From Robbsia sp. KACC 23696 (GTDB lineage: Bacteria > Pseudomonadota > Gammaproteobacteria > Burkholderiales > Burkholderiaceae): a stretch of 64,000 nt of DNA. The notes beneath the pieces were generated by a model. That model was not told the origin of the DNA. It saw nothing but the letters and a program-made list of their open reading frames with translations, and ran no database searches. Each line of letters begins with the position of its first letter. Position 1 is the first letter of the stretch. Positions 46,514 through 55,626 of the stretch are shown here, in pieces. The translations under genes and the position numbers were made by a program. The stretch lies in assembly GCF_039852015.1 (NCBI RefSeq), contig NZ_CP156627.1:806001-870000 (forward strand). The letters are read 5' to 3'.

Positions 46514-47059
46514 TTACGTCAACGACGCGCCAGACCGTGTCGATTGCCGTTCGATGTACGCGGTGATAGGCGGCAAAATGCTCTCCAGCTTCTCCGAAAA
46601 CGGGAATTGCGGGATATTGACGAGCGTGCCAGCGTTCATTCTTTGCCCCATGCGTAGCAGGTAGCGCGCGGCAAAATGCGCCTTCGCCACATACGCATTC
46701 GGGTTGCGGATCGACACGCGGAGATATTTCTGCCGCGACCGTTTGACGGTCACCGTGACGATCTTGGCGTCGATCACGTCGGACCAGGGAATGAAACCTA
46801 TCGATATCGCTGACGTATGGTCGGTGAGCCCGCGATCATCGATGATGAGGGCGGGACACCGACGCACGAGACGCGAGAGCCCGAACAGGCCGCACAGCCC
46901 AAAAAACGGAATGCAGAGATATGCCGCGATGGTCGCGGTCGCGCTGATGTCGACGTCTGGTGAAACCAGCAACCAGACGGCCAACGCAACGAACATCGCC
47001 GCGCCGAGCGTCAGGGCCGAAAGGCGTAGTCGGCTTTGATAAAACACGATAGGTTCCAC
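46514..47059 (-). CDS. STM3941-like two-helix membrane protein
   Basis: A 181-residue protein with two N-terminal transmembrane helices (about residues 15-35 and 42-62). A cytosolic PH-like domain follows (LIIDDRGLTDHTSAISIGFIPWSDV). The layout and the DDRGLTD...IPWSDV motif match STM3941-type proteins, whose function is unknown. It lies downstream of the threonyl-tRNA synthetase on the same strand with 144 bases between them, so read-through is possible. Confidence 0.7.
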   Translation of the reverse strand: MEPIVFYQSRLRLSALTLGAAMFVALAVWLLVSPDVDISATATIAAYLCIPFFGLCGLFGLSRLVRRCPALIIDDRGLTDHTSAISIGFIPWSDVIDAKIVTVTVKRSRQKYLRVSIRNPNAYVAKAHFAARYLLRMGQRMNAGTLVNIPQFPFSEKLESILPPITAYIERQSTRSGASLT

Positions 47060-47203
47060 GATTCCCTCTCGACCGATGCACCCTCGGGCAATGGCAGCAC
47101 GCCGACGGAATTATGCGTATGGACCCGACTCCGCAGCGGCGTGCCGTCATAGTACACCGAGGCCGTGCACCAGGTAACCAGGTAAGGACGCAAGCGATCG
47201 ATA

Positions 47204-49147
47204 TCAGCGTCCCAGGCGCTCCGGGCATTCACGTTGCACGTGGTCGGCGAAAGCATCGAGCGTCATGGTGCCGAGATCCTGGCCCGCATGGGTGCGGACC
47301 GAAACGACACCCGCGGCGCGCTCCCGTTCGCCGACCACGAGCAGATAAGGCAGCTTTTGCAAGACGTGTTCGCGCACCTTATAGCCGATCTTTTCGTTCC
47401 GGGTATCGATCTCGACGCGCAGATGCAGACCGAGCAGCGCGCGATGTACATCGGCTGCATAGGCTTGTTGGGCATCGGTCACGTTCAATACGATGGCCTG
47501 AATGGGGGCGAGCCACACCGGCAGTTGGCCAGCGTAGTGTTCGATCAGAATGCCGGTGAATCGCTCCATCGACCCGACTATGGCACGGTGCAGCATGACG
47601 GGCGTCCTGCGCTCGGAGTGAACGTCGACATATTCCGCGCCGAGCTTCTCGGGCATTAGATAGTCCGCCTGGATCGTCCCGACTTGCCACTCGCGACCGA
47701 TCGCGTCCTTTAAGTGATACTCGATTTTCGGGCTGTAAAAGGCGCCTTCACCGGGGAGTTCTTCCCATTGCACGTCACACTTGCGGAGTGCATCTCGCAG
47801 CGTGTTTTCTGCACGGTCCCAGACGTCGTCCGAGCCGAGACGGCGCGCAGGACGCAATGCGATCTTCACCGCGACGCTGTCGCCGTCGAAACCGAAATCG
47901 CGATAGACGCGCATCGCCTGACGATGGAATGCCGCCACTTCGTCTTCGATCTGTTCTTCGGTGCAGAAGATATGTCCATCGTCCTGCGTAAAGGCGCGCA
48001 CACGCATGATCCCGTGCAGTGCGCCTGAAGGCTCGTCGCGATGACACGCGCCGAATTCGCCATAGCGAATCGGCAGCGCGCGATAGCTACGCAAGCCATG
48101 CTTGAAGATCTGGATATGACCCGGGCAATTCATCGGCTTCAGCGCGTACTCCCGATTCTCCGATGCGGTGAAGAACATATTGTCCTTGTAATTGTCCCAG
48201 TGCCCGGAACGCTTCCACAGGGACAGGTCGACCACTTGAGGCGCCTTGACTTCCTGATACCCGCCATCGATATAGACATGCCGCATATAGTGCTCGATGG
48301 TTTGCCACAGGCGCCAGCCGCGCGGATGCCAAAACACCATGCCAGGCGCTTCGTCCTGCATGTGAAAATAATCGAGCTGCTTGCCGAGCGTACGGTGGTC
48401 GCGCCGCTGCGCTTCCTTCAGCCGATGCAAGTGCGCGCGCAAGTCATCGTCGTGCAACCAGGCAGTGCCGTAGACGCGGCAGAGCATGACGTTGTTCGCG
48501 TCACCGCGCCAATAGGCGCCTGCGGTCTTCATGAGTTTGAACGCACGCAGCAGGCGGGTATTCGGCACATGGGGCCCGCGACAGAGGTCGGCGAATTCGC
48601 CTTGCCGGTATATCGTCAGCAACTGATCCGCCGGCAATTCGGCGGCGATCTGCGCCTTGTACATCTGGCCGCGCTCGGAAAAGAAGCGGACGGCGTCGTC
48701 GCGCGGGTGCGCGCTATGCGAGACCGGTATGGCCTCGGCGACAATAGCGTGCATTTCCGCCTCGATACGCGGCAAGTCTTCTTCCGAGAGGGGCGGCGAG
48801 AGCGCGATATCGTAGTAGAAGCCGTCGTCGATGGCAGGACCCATCGCGAACTGGGCATCGGGATGCAGCCGTGCGATCGCTTGGGCCATCAGATGCGCGC
48901 ACGAGTGCCGAATGATCGATAACGCATCCGCGTGTTTATCGGTGACGATTTCGACGTTTGCATCGACGTCGATCAGATAGTCGAGCTCGACGAGCCGGCC
49001 ATCGATCTTTCCTGCCAGCGCGACTTTTGCCAATTCCGGTCCGATATCACGCGCCAATGCGGCGACCGTGACCGGTTGATCAAAAATGCGCTGACTGCCA
49101 TCGGGGAGCGCGATGGCGATGGGATGTTGACTGCTTACTTGGTCCAT
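47204..49147 (-). CDS. thrS: threonyl-tRNA synthetase (orphan copy)
   Basis: A complete ThrRS of 647 residues, which charges tRNA-Thr. ATG 49147 is chosen over the in-frame ATG 49201 because AGGAAC precedes it and the longer start lies inside the attenuator. The TGS domain comes first. The editing domain keeps HSCAH and CRGPH, and the catalytic core keeps the zinc ligands (Cys in MNCPGH, His in GALHGIMRV, His in [14 protein letters not shown]). Compared with E. coli, CGTVQ reads VGTIQ, and the residue aligned with Leu489, a borrelidin-contact position, is Met. The gene is not followed by infC-rpmI-rplT as the housekeeping thrS usually is, so this may be a second, conditional copy. It is preceded by a Thr-rich leader peptide and a terminator. 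Confidence 0.93.
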   Translation of the reverse strand: MDQVSSQHPIAIALPDGSQRIFDQPVTVAALARDIGPELAKVALAGKIDGRLVELDYLIDVDANVEIVTDKHADALSIIRHSCAHLMAQAIARLHPDAQFAMGPAIDDGFYYDIALSPPLSEEDLPRIEAEMHAIVAEAIPVSHSAHPRDDAVRFFSERGQMYKAQIAAELPADQLLTIYRQGEFADLCRGPHVPNTRLLRAFKLMKTAGAYWRGDANNVMLCRVYGTAWLHDDDLRAHLHRLKEAQRRDHRTLGKQLDYFHMQDEAPGMVFWHPRGWRLWQTIEHYMRHVYIDGGYQEVKAPQVVDLSLWKRSGHWDNYKDNMFFTASENREYALKPMNCPGHIQIFKHGLRSYRALPIRYGEFGACHRDEPSGALHGIMRVRAFTQDDGHIFCTEEQIEDEVAAFHRQAMRVYRDFGFDGDSVAVKIALRPARRLGSDDVWDRAENTLRDALRKCDVQWEELPGEGAFYSPKIEYHLKDAIGREWQVGTIQADYLMPEKLGAEYVDVHSERRTPVMLHRAIVGSMERFTGILIEHYAGQLPVWLAPIQAIVLNVTDAQQAYAADVHRALLGLHLRVEIDTRNEKIGYKVREHVLQKLPYLLVVGERERAAGVVSVRTHAGQDLGTMTLDAFADHVQRECPERLGR

Positions 49148-49198
49148 GACGGTTCCTGATGTAGGGAGATCCGGCAACCATGGACGACGCGAAAAATG

Positions 49199-49229
49199 CA
49201 AAAGGCCCCGTCCGTTGCCGGCGGGGCCT
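49199..49229 (-). terminator. attenuator terminator in the thrS leader
   Basis: AGGCCCCG (49203-49210) pairs with CGGGGCCT (49222-49229). On the minus strand the stem is followed by TTTTGCATTTTT, so it is a convincing intrinsic terminator placed between the Thr-rich leader peptide and thrS. A leader segment CGTCCG can pair with CGGACG in the loop and 3' arm, giving a possible antiterminator. When ribosomes stall at the Thr codons, terminator formation should fail and thrS should be transcribed. Confidence 0.82.
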
Positions 49230-49252
49230 CTGAAGATGCGTTGAAACGGTGA

Positions 49253-49339
49253 TTACCGCGAACACACTCCGGACGACACGCCGTTGCCGGTGGTCGTCGT
49301 CGTCGTGACGTAAGCGAAGGGAATCAGATCGTTTTGCAT
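49253..49339 (-). CDS. thrS leader peptide with six consecutive Thr codons
   Basis: A 28-residue frame, MQNDLIPFAYVTTTTTTGNG then VSSGVCSR, that ends 24 bases before the terminator stem. The six threonines at positions 12-17 use ACG and ACC. A short peptide rich in the cognate amino acid ahead of an intrinsic terminator and thrS is the classical layout of ribosome-mediated attenuation, as in thrL of enterobacteria. The ribosome site is weak. Its function is regulatory, and the peptide itself probably has none. Confidence 0.85.
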   Translation of the reverse strand: MQNDLIPFAYVTTTTTTGNGVSSGVCSR

Positions 49340-49430
49340 GGCACAACGATAAGGGGTTTGTGCGGCGTCGTCAATGTGCTTCTTTCACTACGTCAGGGCG
49401 GCACGCGCAAGTACTGTCTTTTTTGCGATG

Positions 49431-49565
49431 ATGCTTGTCGATACTTCGAGAGATGACATACGCCGACGCCGCGCCGTGGCACCGGCGGAGGAAACGCAGC
49501 TCGTCACCTTGCTGACGCGCTTGATCGCGAACCTCGATCATTTGGCACAGCCGGAGACCGAGTGA
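49431..49565 (+). CDS. possible small protein, 44 residues
   Basis: A short frame (MLVDTSRDDIRRRRAVAPAEETQLVTLLTRLIANLDHLAQPETE without its stop) between the thrS leader and the LysE gene. The C-terminal half could form an amphipathic helix. There is no recognisable family and no clear ribosome site, so it may be a chance frame. Confidence 0.25.
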   Translation: MLVDTSRDDIRRRRAVAPAEETQLVTLLTRLIANLDHLAQPETE

Positions 49566-49584
49566 CGGCGCAGTCAGCGCAGGT

Positions 49585-50202
49585 TCAAGCGAAGAACTTC
49601 ATCGCGACCGGGTAAAGCGTGGCGACCAGCGACAGCGCCATGACGATATTGAACGTGCGAATCCAGCTGGGTCGTGACAGCGCGCGCCGCATCGCCGTTC
49701 CGAATGCCGCCCACAGGCAGATGCACGGAAAGCCGGCGAGGCAAAAGATGATCGCCATGTATTGTGCATTGGTGCCGAAGTCCGCGCTCAGATGCAGCGT
49801 GGTCGCGGCGGTCAGCACCATCATCCAGGCTTTCGGGTTGATCAACTGGAAGGCCATCCCCTCATAAAGGCGCATCGGACGCTCCGTGCCCTTGCGGCTC
49901 TCGATCGCGCCGGACGTGCCGATTTTCCAGGCCAGGTAGAGCAAGTAGGCCACGCTGCACGCTTCCAGCACCGGATACAGAACGGGGAAGCGCAGGAAGA
50001 TCTTTCCAAGCCCGAAGCCGACGGCCAACATCATCGAGGCGACGCCCAGACTGATGCCGACCATATGAGGCGTCGTGCGGCGCAGCCCGAAGTTGATGCC
50101 CGACGCCAGCAACATCATATTGTTGGGTCCCGGCGTGATCGACGAGACCAGGGCAAACAGGATGGCTGCAGGCAAAGCGCTGAATACAGTGTCTTGAAGC
50201 AT
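49585..50202 (-). CDS. LysE family amino acid exporter
   Basis: A 205-residue inner-membrane exporter of the LysE/RhtB family, with about six transmembrane helices. The signature SSITPGPNNMMLLASG stands near the N-terminus and QLINPKAWMM in the middle. The start at 50202 gives the usual family length. The substrate is unknown; relatives export amino acids or homoserine lactones. Confidence 0.9.
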   Translation of the reverse strand: MLQDTVFSALPAAILFALVSSITPGPNNMMLLASGINFGLRRTTPHMVGISLGVASMMLAVGFGLGKIFLRFPVLYPVLEACSVAYLLYLAWKIGTSGAIESRKGTERPMRLYEGMAFQLINPKAWMMVLTAATTLHLSADFGTNAQYMAIIFCLAGFPCICLWAAFGTAMRRALSRPSWIRTFNIVMALSLVATLYPVAMKFFA

Positions 50203-50437
50203 GATGGCATCGCAAAGGCGGGTGAATCGTCTGATGGCCGCGTGGCACTCAGAAGGCATTCCAGTGTAGCGACAACGGGCAATACAGTATCGATACACTT
50301 GCGCGGATAGTCGGCTATACACTTTTCGCGTTAATCGTTTTGCCCACCGCGTTTACCCGCAGCGCCCGTCATGCCGATTGACAACATGATTTCGGTCATC
50401 TCAAAATATAAAAATGATTTTTACAGAGTAAAAAGAA

Positions 50438-51289
50438 ATGACGAAGGCTTATTCGCTGCTGTCGCCCCGGGTTCCCGCTATTCCGCTGGTACTCGATTCG
50501 CCGCACAGCAATTTCAGCTTGCCGGCGGACTTTCGTCCGGCGGCGCCGGTGGCCGCTATTCGCTCGGGGTGGGACGCCTATCTGGAAGATCTGTGGGCCG
50601 GTGCCGTCGATCTGGGGGCGACGTTGATTGCCGCCGAATTTCCGCGGACCTATATCGATGCGAATCGCGCCGAGGACGACATCGATGAAAAGCTGCTTGC
50701 CACGCCTTGGCCGCATCCGAGCCGACCCAGCGATTACAGCCGGCGCGGCCAGGGCTTGATCCGGCGCTTCGCCTTGCCGGAGGTCGCCATGTACGACCGC
50801 GCGTTGACGGTCGAGGAAGTCGCGCATCGCATCGATACCTACTATCGTCCCTATCGCGCAGCCATCGCCGCGGCGATCGATGCCGCGACGCAGCGGTTCG
50901 GGCATGTCTGGCATCTCGATCTTCATTCGATGAAATCCAAGGGCAATGCAATGAATCTCGACGCGGGAAAGGCGCGTCCGGATTTCGTCATCAGCGATCG
51001 GGACGGCACCACCAGCGATCCGAACATCACCGCATGGATTGCCGCGCGCTTCAGCGCGCTGGGCTATCACGTCGCCATCAATGAGCCGTACAAGGGCGGC
51101 GATATCGTCGCTTGCTACGGTCGGCCCGCGCTCGGTCAGCACAGTATTCAAATCGAAATCAATCGCGCCTTGTACATGAACGAGGAAAGCGGCGAGAAGT
51201 CGGCGGGCTATGCCGCCTTGAAGGCCGATATCGACACCTTCCTCGCGGCGTTCGTCGCGCATATCGCTGAGCCGGGCGCGGTGTTCTGA
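50438..51289 (+). CDS. N-formylglutamate amidohydrolase
   Basis: A 283-residue hydrolase of the N-formylglutamate deformylase family (HutG type). It cleaves N-formyl-L-glutamate to formate and glutamate, the last step of one histidine-degradation route. Conserved segments are VLDSPHS near the N-terminus, FPRTYIDANR and HLDLHSM with probable metal ligands. It overlaps the IclR gene by ATGA (51286-51289 region). Other histidine-degradation genes are not present nearby, so the real substrate may be another formylated or acylated amino acid. Confidence 0.9.
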   Translation: MTKAYSLLSPRVPAIPLVLDSPHSNFSLPADFRPAAPVAAIRSGWDAYLEDLWAGAVDLGATLIAAEFPRTYIDANRAEDDIDEKLLATPWPHPSRPSDYSRRGQGLIRRFALPEVAMYDRALTVEEVAHRIDTYYRPYRAAIAAAIDAATQRFGHVWHLDLHSMKSKGNAMNLDAGKARPDFVISDRDGTTSDPNITAWIAARFSALGYHVAINEPYKGGDIVACYGRPALGQHSIQIEINRALYMNEESGEKSAGYAALKADIDTFLAAFVAHIAEPGAVF

Positions 51290-52050
51290 TGAACGACTAC
51301 ACCGTCGCATCGGTCGATTCCGCGTTGAAATTATTGGCCATCGTCGCGGACACGCCGCGTTTGAGCCTCAGCGAGCTTGCGGATCGCGCCGATCTGAATA
51401 CGTCGCGGACCTTCCGCCTGCTGTCGACGCTTGCCGCACATCGCCTGGTCGATCGTGTGGGCGACCCCGCGGTCTATACGCTCGGCACGCAAGCACTGGT
51501 TCTCGGGATCGCGGCCGGGCGCCAGATCGATTTGGCCGCCGCCTCGCAGGGGCCCTTGATGCATTTGGTCGAGACGTTGAACGAGGCGTGTCAGGTGCGT
51601 GTGCGCGACGGCGACGAAACCGTCTGCATTGCACGGGTGGAGTCGACGCAAGCGGTGCGGGTGCACGGCACCATCGGCAATCGGAGGCCGATTCATGTGG
51701 GCGCATCCGGCAAATTGCTGCTCGCCTTTGCCTCCGAGGACGAACAGACGATGCTTCTGACGCGACAGATGCGCGCGTTCACGAAAGAAACGCGCGTGAG
51801 CGCCGACGATTTGAAGCATGAACTCGGCGAGATTCATGCGCGCGGATTTTCCATCAGCCGCGGCGAGGCGACACCGGGCGTGGTTGCGATCGCGGTGCCG
51901 ATCATGGCGTCGAATGCGCATATTCTCGCGGCATTGGGCACCTCGATCGTGGCGTCGCGTTTTGTCGAGGACCAGTTATCCGGCATCGTCGAACAGATGC
52001 AAGGCGCCGCACGCGCCATCTCCGGCCATTTGGGCCATCGTCTCCCCTGA
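51289..52050 (+). CDS. IclR-family transcriptional regulator
   Basis: A 253-residue IclR regulator. The N-terminal winged helix (LSLSELADRADLNTSRTFRLLSTL) is followed by the effector-binding domain, with the conserved HVGASGKLLLAF and ISRGEATPGVVAIAVPI. It is translationally coupled to the amidohydrolase and is followed by the YfcC-type carrier gene. It probably controls this catabolic cluster in response to the pathway substrate. Confidence 0.92.
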   Translation: MNDYTVASVDSALKLLAIVADTPRLSLSELADRADLNTSRTFRLLSTLAAHRLVDRVGDPAVYTLGTQALVLGIAAGRQIDLAAASQGPLMHLVETLNEACQVRVRDGDETVCIARVESTQAVRVHGTIGNRRPIHVGASGKLLLAFASEDEQTMLLTRQMRAFTKETRVSADDLKHELGEIHARGFSISRGEATPGVVAIAVPIMASNAHILAALGTSIVASRFVEDQLSGIVEQMQGAARAISGHLGHRLP

Positions 52051-52063
52051 CCTCCTCTGCGCC

Positions 52064-53482
52064 ATGTCCACGACCCTGCACACGCCTTCCGAAGGACAAT
52101 CCGCGCCGGCACACAAACGCGCGCTGCATCCCGTTTTGATGATGCTCGGCATCCTGCTGTTCGCGGTAGCCCTCACGTATGTGCTCGACGCGGGGCAGTT
52201 CAAGCGGCAAGGACATCTCGTCGTGCCGGCGAGCTATCACCTGATCCCCAAGGACAACTCGCCCGCGGCCTTGTTCGCATTGTCGACACCCATAAGCACC
52301 GCCGCGCGCGCTTACCCCGCCAGTGCCGTTTCGCTGATCCATGCGATCCCGGAAGGCTTGACGAAGTCCGCTGCGCTGGTGTTCATGGTCATGTTCGTCG
52401 GCGGCATGTTCGAGGTCTTCAAGGCAACTGGTGCCCTGGATTCAGGGCTGAATCGACTGGTCGGCCTGTCGCGCGGCAATCTCTATGTCCTGGGCCCGCT
52501 GCTTATCGTTGCCGTCGGTCTGGGGAGTACCTTTCTCGGCTTGATCTCCGAATACCTGGTATTGCTGCCGGTCGTTCTCGCGCTTGGTGAACGGCTGAAA
52601 CTCAGTCCCTTGCTATCGCTGGCGATGCTGACGTTCGGCGCGAAGCTCGGCTATATCGCCTCGGTCAGCAATCCGATCGTGTTGCCGGTGGCGCAGGGGA
52701 TTGCCGGCGTGCCGTTATTCAGCGGCGCGTCGGTGCGGCTGGCGGTGTTCGTCGTGTCGATGATTCTGGCGATCGCCTATTTCATTTATGCGCTGCGCCG
52801 CGCCAAGGTCGCCGCATCGGTGACCCCGGAGATGTCGACGATCACGCTGTCGCAAAAAGCGGTGTTGTTGGTGATGGCGCTGGCGACGGTCGCCTTGGTC
52901 TGGGCGGCGCCGGCATACAAATGGCATAACGGCGAACTGAGTGCGTTCTATATCTTCGTCGCCGTTGCGATTGCCGTGGTCGGCCGACTCGATGCGCGCG
53001 AGACGGCCGATGCCTTCGTGCAGGGCATGAAGGGCATGATGCTGGCCGCCATCCTGATCGGTCTGGCGGCGACGATCGAACTGATTCTGCAACAAAGCAT
53101 GGTCCTCGATACCGTCATCGACAAGCTGTCGTCGATGCTCAATGGCCGCCCGCCTGCCGTGGTGGCCGTCGGCATCATGGGCATCGAAGCGGTATTGGAT
53201 TTGCTGGTGCCGTCCACCTCGGGGAAGGCGGCAATCAGCATGCCGATCCTCGCTCCCATTGCGCATCTTTCGGGGCTGAGCCCGCAGACCTGCGTGCTGG
53301 CCTTTTTGCTGGGCAATGGCATCATGGGCATCATCAATCCCGCCTCGGGGCTGACGCTGGCGTTTCTCGCCATCGCGAAAGTCGGCTATGGGCAATGGGT
53401 GCGCTTCGCGATGCCGCTGGTAGTGGCCTTGCTCCTCATGGGCGTCGTGACGGTGACGCTGGCGACGCGATTCGGTTATTGA
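52064..53482 (+). CDS. YfcC/C4-dicarboxylate-carrier family membrane transporter
   Basis: A 472-residue inner-membrane protein of the YfcC/ArcD-like ion-transporter family, with about twelve transmembrane helices. It includes VFMVMFVGGMFEVFKATGALD and PSTSGKAAISMPILAP. The start ATG 52064 follows the regulator stop by 13 bases. Family members carry C4-dicarboxylates or basic amino acids. Context with an amidohydrolase and an ornithine-cyclodeaminase-like enzyme suggests amino acid uptake. Confidence 0.87.
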   Translation: MSTTLHTPSEGQSAPAHKRALHPVLMMLGILLFAVALTYVLDAGQFKRQGHLVVPASYHLIPKDNSPAALFALSTPISTAARAYPASAVSLIHAIPEGLTKSAALVFMVMFVGGMFEVFKATGALDSGLNRLVGLSRGNLYVLGPLLIVAVGLGSTFLGLISEYLVLLPVVLALGERLKLSPLLSLAMLTFGAKLGYIASVSNPIVLPVAQGIAGVPLFSGASVRLAVFVVSMILAIAYFIYALRRAKVAASVTPEMSTITLSQKAVLLVMALATVALVWAAPAYKWHNGELSAFYIFVAVAIAVVGRLDARETADAFVQGMKGMMLAAILIGLAATIELILQQSMVLDTVIDKLSSMLNGRPPAVVAVGIMGIEAVLDLLVPSTSGKAAISMPILAPIAHLSGLSPQTCVLAFLLGNGIMGIINPASGLTLAFLAIAKVGYGQWVRFAMPLVVALLLMGVVTVTLATRFGY

Positions 53483-53610
53483 GACAGGGCGGATTTCAGC
53501 GTCGGAGGGGAAGGGCGAAGGCGCGCTCCCGCTCCCGCCGCGTGCGGTTTTGTGTCGTGATACCGTCGCGGCAACGATGCCCGGGTGGCATCGACGCAAA
53601 AGGAAGCGCA

Positions 53611-54579
53611 ATGGCCGATTCGATGCTCTATCTTAGTGCCGCCGATGTGCGTGCGTTGAATATCACGCCGGGACAGGCGCGGGACGCGATCTTGCACACC
53701 TTCCGGGCGCATGCGGCGGGTCGCAACCAAAGCTTGCCGAAGTCTGCCTTGACGGTCGGCCCGGGCCACGCGTTTCAGGCCATGGTCGCGGCCGACCCGC
53801 TCGCTGGCGTTGCAAGCGTGAAATGGGTGGCGATGACCACGACGGCACCGGGCAGCACCGCGGCAGGCATCAACGCGCTGATCTGCGTCGCGGATTACGA
53901 GACGGGTGTCCCCCTGGCGGTCATGGACGGTAGCGAAATCACGCTGCTGCGTACCGCCGCGATGTCGGCTGCTGCTGCCGCCTTGCTGAAGCCTGGCACG
54001 CCGACGACGATCGGTATGATCGGTTGCGGCCGACAGGCGCTCGCGCATCTGGATGCCTTTCTCGCCTTGTATCCGTCAATCACGCACCTTTCGGCTTTCA
54101 GCCGGACCCGCGCCTCCGCGGAGCGATTGCTGGACCATGCACGACGCCTCGGCGTGGAGGGCGTCGTGCATGACAGCGCCGAGCCGGTGCTGGCTGCTTC
54201 GGATATCGTGATTTCGATGGTCCCGGCGGTGTCGGGCCTCGTCCCCCTTCTCGACGCCCGACAGCTGAAACCCGACGCCTTTGTGTCGGCGGTCGATCTG
54301 GGGCGGAGCTGGATTCCCGCGTCCTATGGCGCGTTTGCGCACAGGATTACCGATAGCCTGTCCCAGATGACCTCGCCGTACGCCGCGGATGGCAGCGCGG
54401 TGGCGGACGTCACGTTTTCGACGGATCTGATTCAGCTGTTGGCACAGGCGCCCGTCGCGGTGACGGGGCGGACCTTGTTCTGCTTCCGTGGCTTTGCGCT
54501 CGCGGACCTGGCGCTTGCAAATGTGGCCCTGCAACTGGCGCGGTCGCGCTCCGGCGTCGGCACGCTATTGCCGCTTTGA
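53611..54579 (+). CDS. ornithine cyclodeaminase/mu-crystallin family protein
   Basis: A 322-residue NAD(P)-dependent enzyme; ATG 53611 has AGGA upstream. It has the Rossmann motif IGMIGCGRQA, the DGSEITLLRTAAMSAAAA helix and VSAVDLG near the C-terminus. The family contains ornithine cyclodeaminase, alanine dehydrogenase and ketimine reductases, so the substrate is uncertain. It lies 128 bases after the YfcC-type carrier on the same strand, and its end overlaps the convergent LysR gene by 15 bases. Confidence 0.9.
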   Translation: MADSMLYLSAADVRALNITPGQARDAILHTFRAHAAGRNQSLPKSALTVGPGHAFQAMVAADPLAGVASVKWVAMTTTAPGSTAAGINALICVADYETGVPLAVMDGSEITLLRTAAMSAAAAALLKPGTPTTIGMIGCGRQALAHLDAFLALYPSITHLSAFSRTRASAERLLDHARRLGVEGVVHDSAEPVLAASDIVISMVPAVSGLVPLLDARQLKPDAFVSAVDLGRSWIPASYGAFAHRITDSLSQMTSPYAADGSAVADVTFSTDLIQLLAQAPVAVTGRTLFCFRGFALADLALANVALQLARSRSGVGTLLPL

Positions 54580-55515
54580 GGCCGGCTGCGGTCCCCGCGC
54601 GACGCCGTGCCATCGATAGTCGATTCGAGATGCCAGAAAGTCTAGAAAGGCCTTGATCCGTGGCGCCATCGTGGCATTTTGGTAAAACACCGCGTGAATC
54701 GGCTGACGCACGTCTTGTTGCAGATCGGCCAGCACGACCTCCAGATCGCCCCGCCCGATATCGGCGTCGGTCATGAAGGCGGAGAGGCAGGCGATACCAT
54801 TGCCCGCCAAGGCCAGATGCCGGATCGTTTCGCCACTGGAGGCACGCAGGTTCGGCGTGATGTGAAACGACGAATCGGCACCTTCCGCCGCATCGGGATC
54901 GGGAAGAGGCCAGGCATTCAGGCTGTCCGGCGCGGTGAAGCCGATCAGTCGATGATCGCGCAAGGCGGCGACGTCCTGCGGGCGGCCATATCGATCGAGA
55001 TACGCGGGGCTGGCCAGGACCCGAATCGGGCTATGTCCCAGCGCCCTGGCATGCAAGGACGAATCCTGTAACACGCCAATCCGAATCGCCAGATCGACGC
55101 GGTGCTCCAGCAAGTCGACGATGTGCTCGTGACTGGTCAGTTCCAGCGTGATGTGCGGATACTGCGCTTGAAACGCCGCCACGTGCGGCACGATGGCATG
55201 CAGGATAAAAGGCGAGGCGGCATCGACGCGCAAACGGCCCGTGGGCGCATCGGTCGCGCCGCCGACGGACGCTTCGGCGAGCGCGATTGCCGCCAGAATC
55301 TGTCTGGCATGGGAGAGGAAGCGCTGCCCTTCGTCCGTGACCAACAGGCGACGCGTGGTGCGGCGGATCAAGGTCACGTCCAGCTTTGTTTCCAGACGGG
55401 TCAAGGCACGACTCACGCCGGACACCGTTTGCGCCAAGGCGTCGGCCGCCGCGGTGATCGATCCGGCGTCGACGACGGTGACAAAGGCCAGCAGTTCCTC
55501 TGTGGTGGTTTTCAT
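54565..55515 (-). CDS. LysR-family transcriptional regulator
   Basis: A 316-residue LysR regulator with an N-terminal winged helix (FVTVVDAGSITAAADALAQTVSGVSRALTRLE) and a periplasmic-binding-protein-like effector domain. ATG 55515 fits the family start better than the longer frame. It converges on the cyclodeaminase-like gene, overlapping it by 15 bases, and lies downstream of the MFS gene on the same strand. Its target is not evident. Confidence 0.92.
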   Translation of the reverse strand: MKTTTEELLAFVTVVDAGSITAAADALAQTVSGVSRALTRLETKLDVTLIRRTTRRLLVTDEGQRFLSHARQILAAIALAEASVGGATDAPTGRLRVDAASPFILHAIVPHVAAFQAQYPHITLELTSHEHIVDLLEHRVDLAIRIGVLQDSSLHARALGHSPIRVLASPAYLDRYGRPQDVAALRDHRLIGFTAPDSLNAWPLPDPDAAEGADSSFHITPNLRASSGETIRHLALAGNGIACLSAFMTDADIGRGDLEVVLADLQQDVRQPIHAVFYQNATMAPRIKAFLDFLASRIDYRWHGVARGPQPASKRQ

Positions 55516-55626
55516 TGCAGCTCGGCGAAAGCGGTGCCCGAAGGCGATCGGCACGAAATGACCGATCGTAACATCGCCGCTTCTTTAAAGCCGCCGGGCG
55601 TGCCGTAAAAGCGCCGTCGGATCGGA

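Noticed and set aside
49199-49340. T-box riboswitch ahead of thrS
   Set aside because: No T-box sequence or specifier stem was seen; the Thr-codon leader peptide and terminator explain the region.
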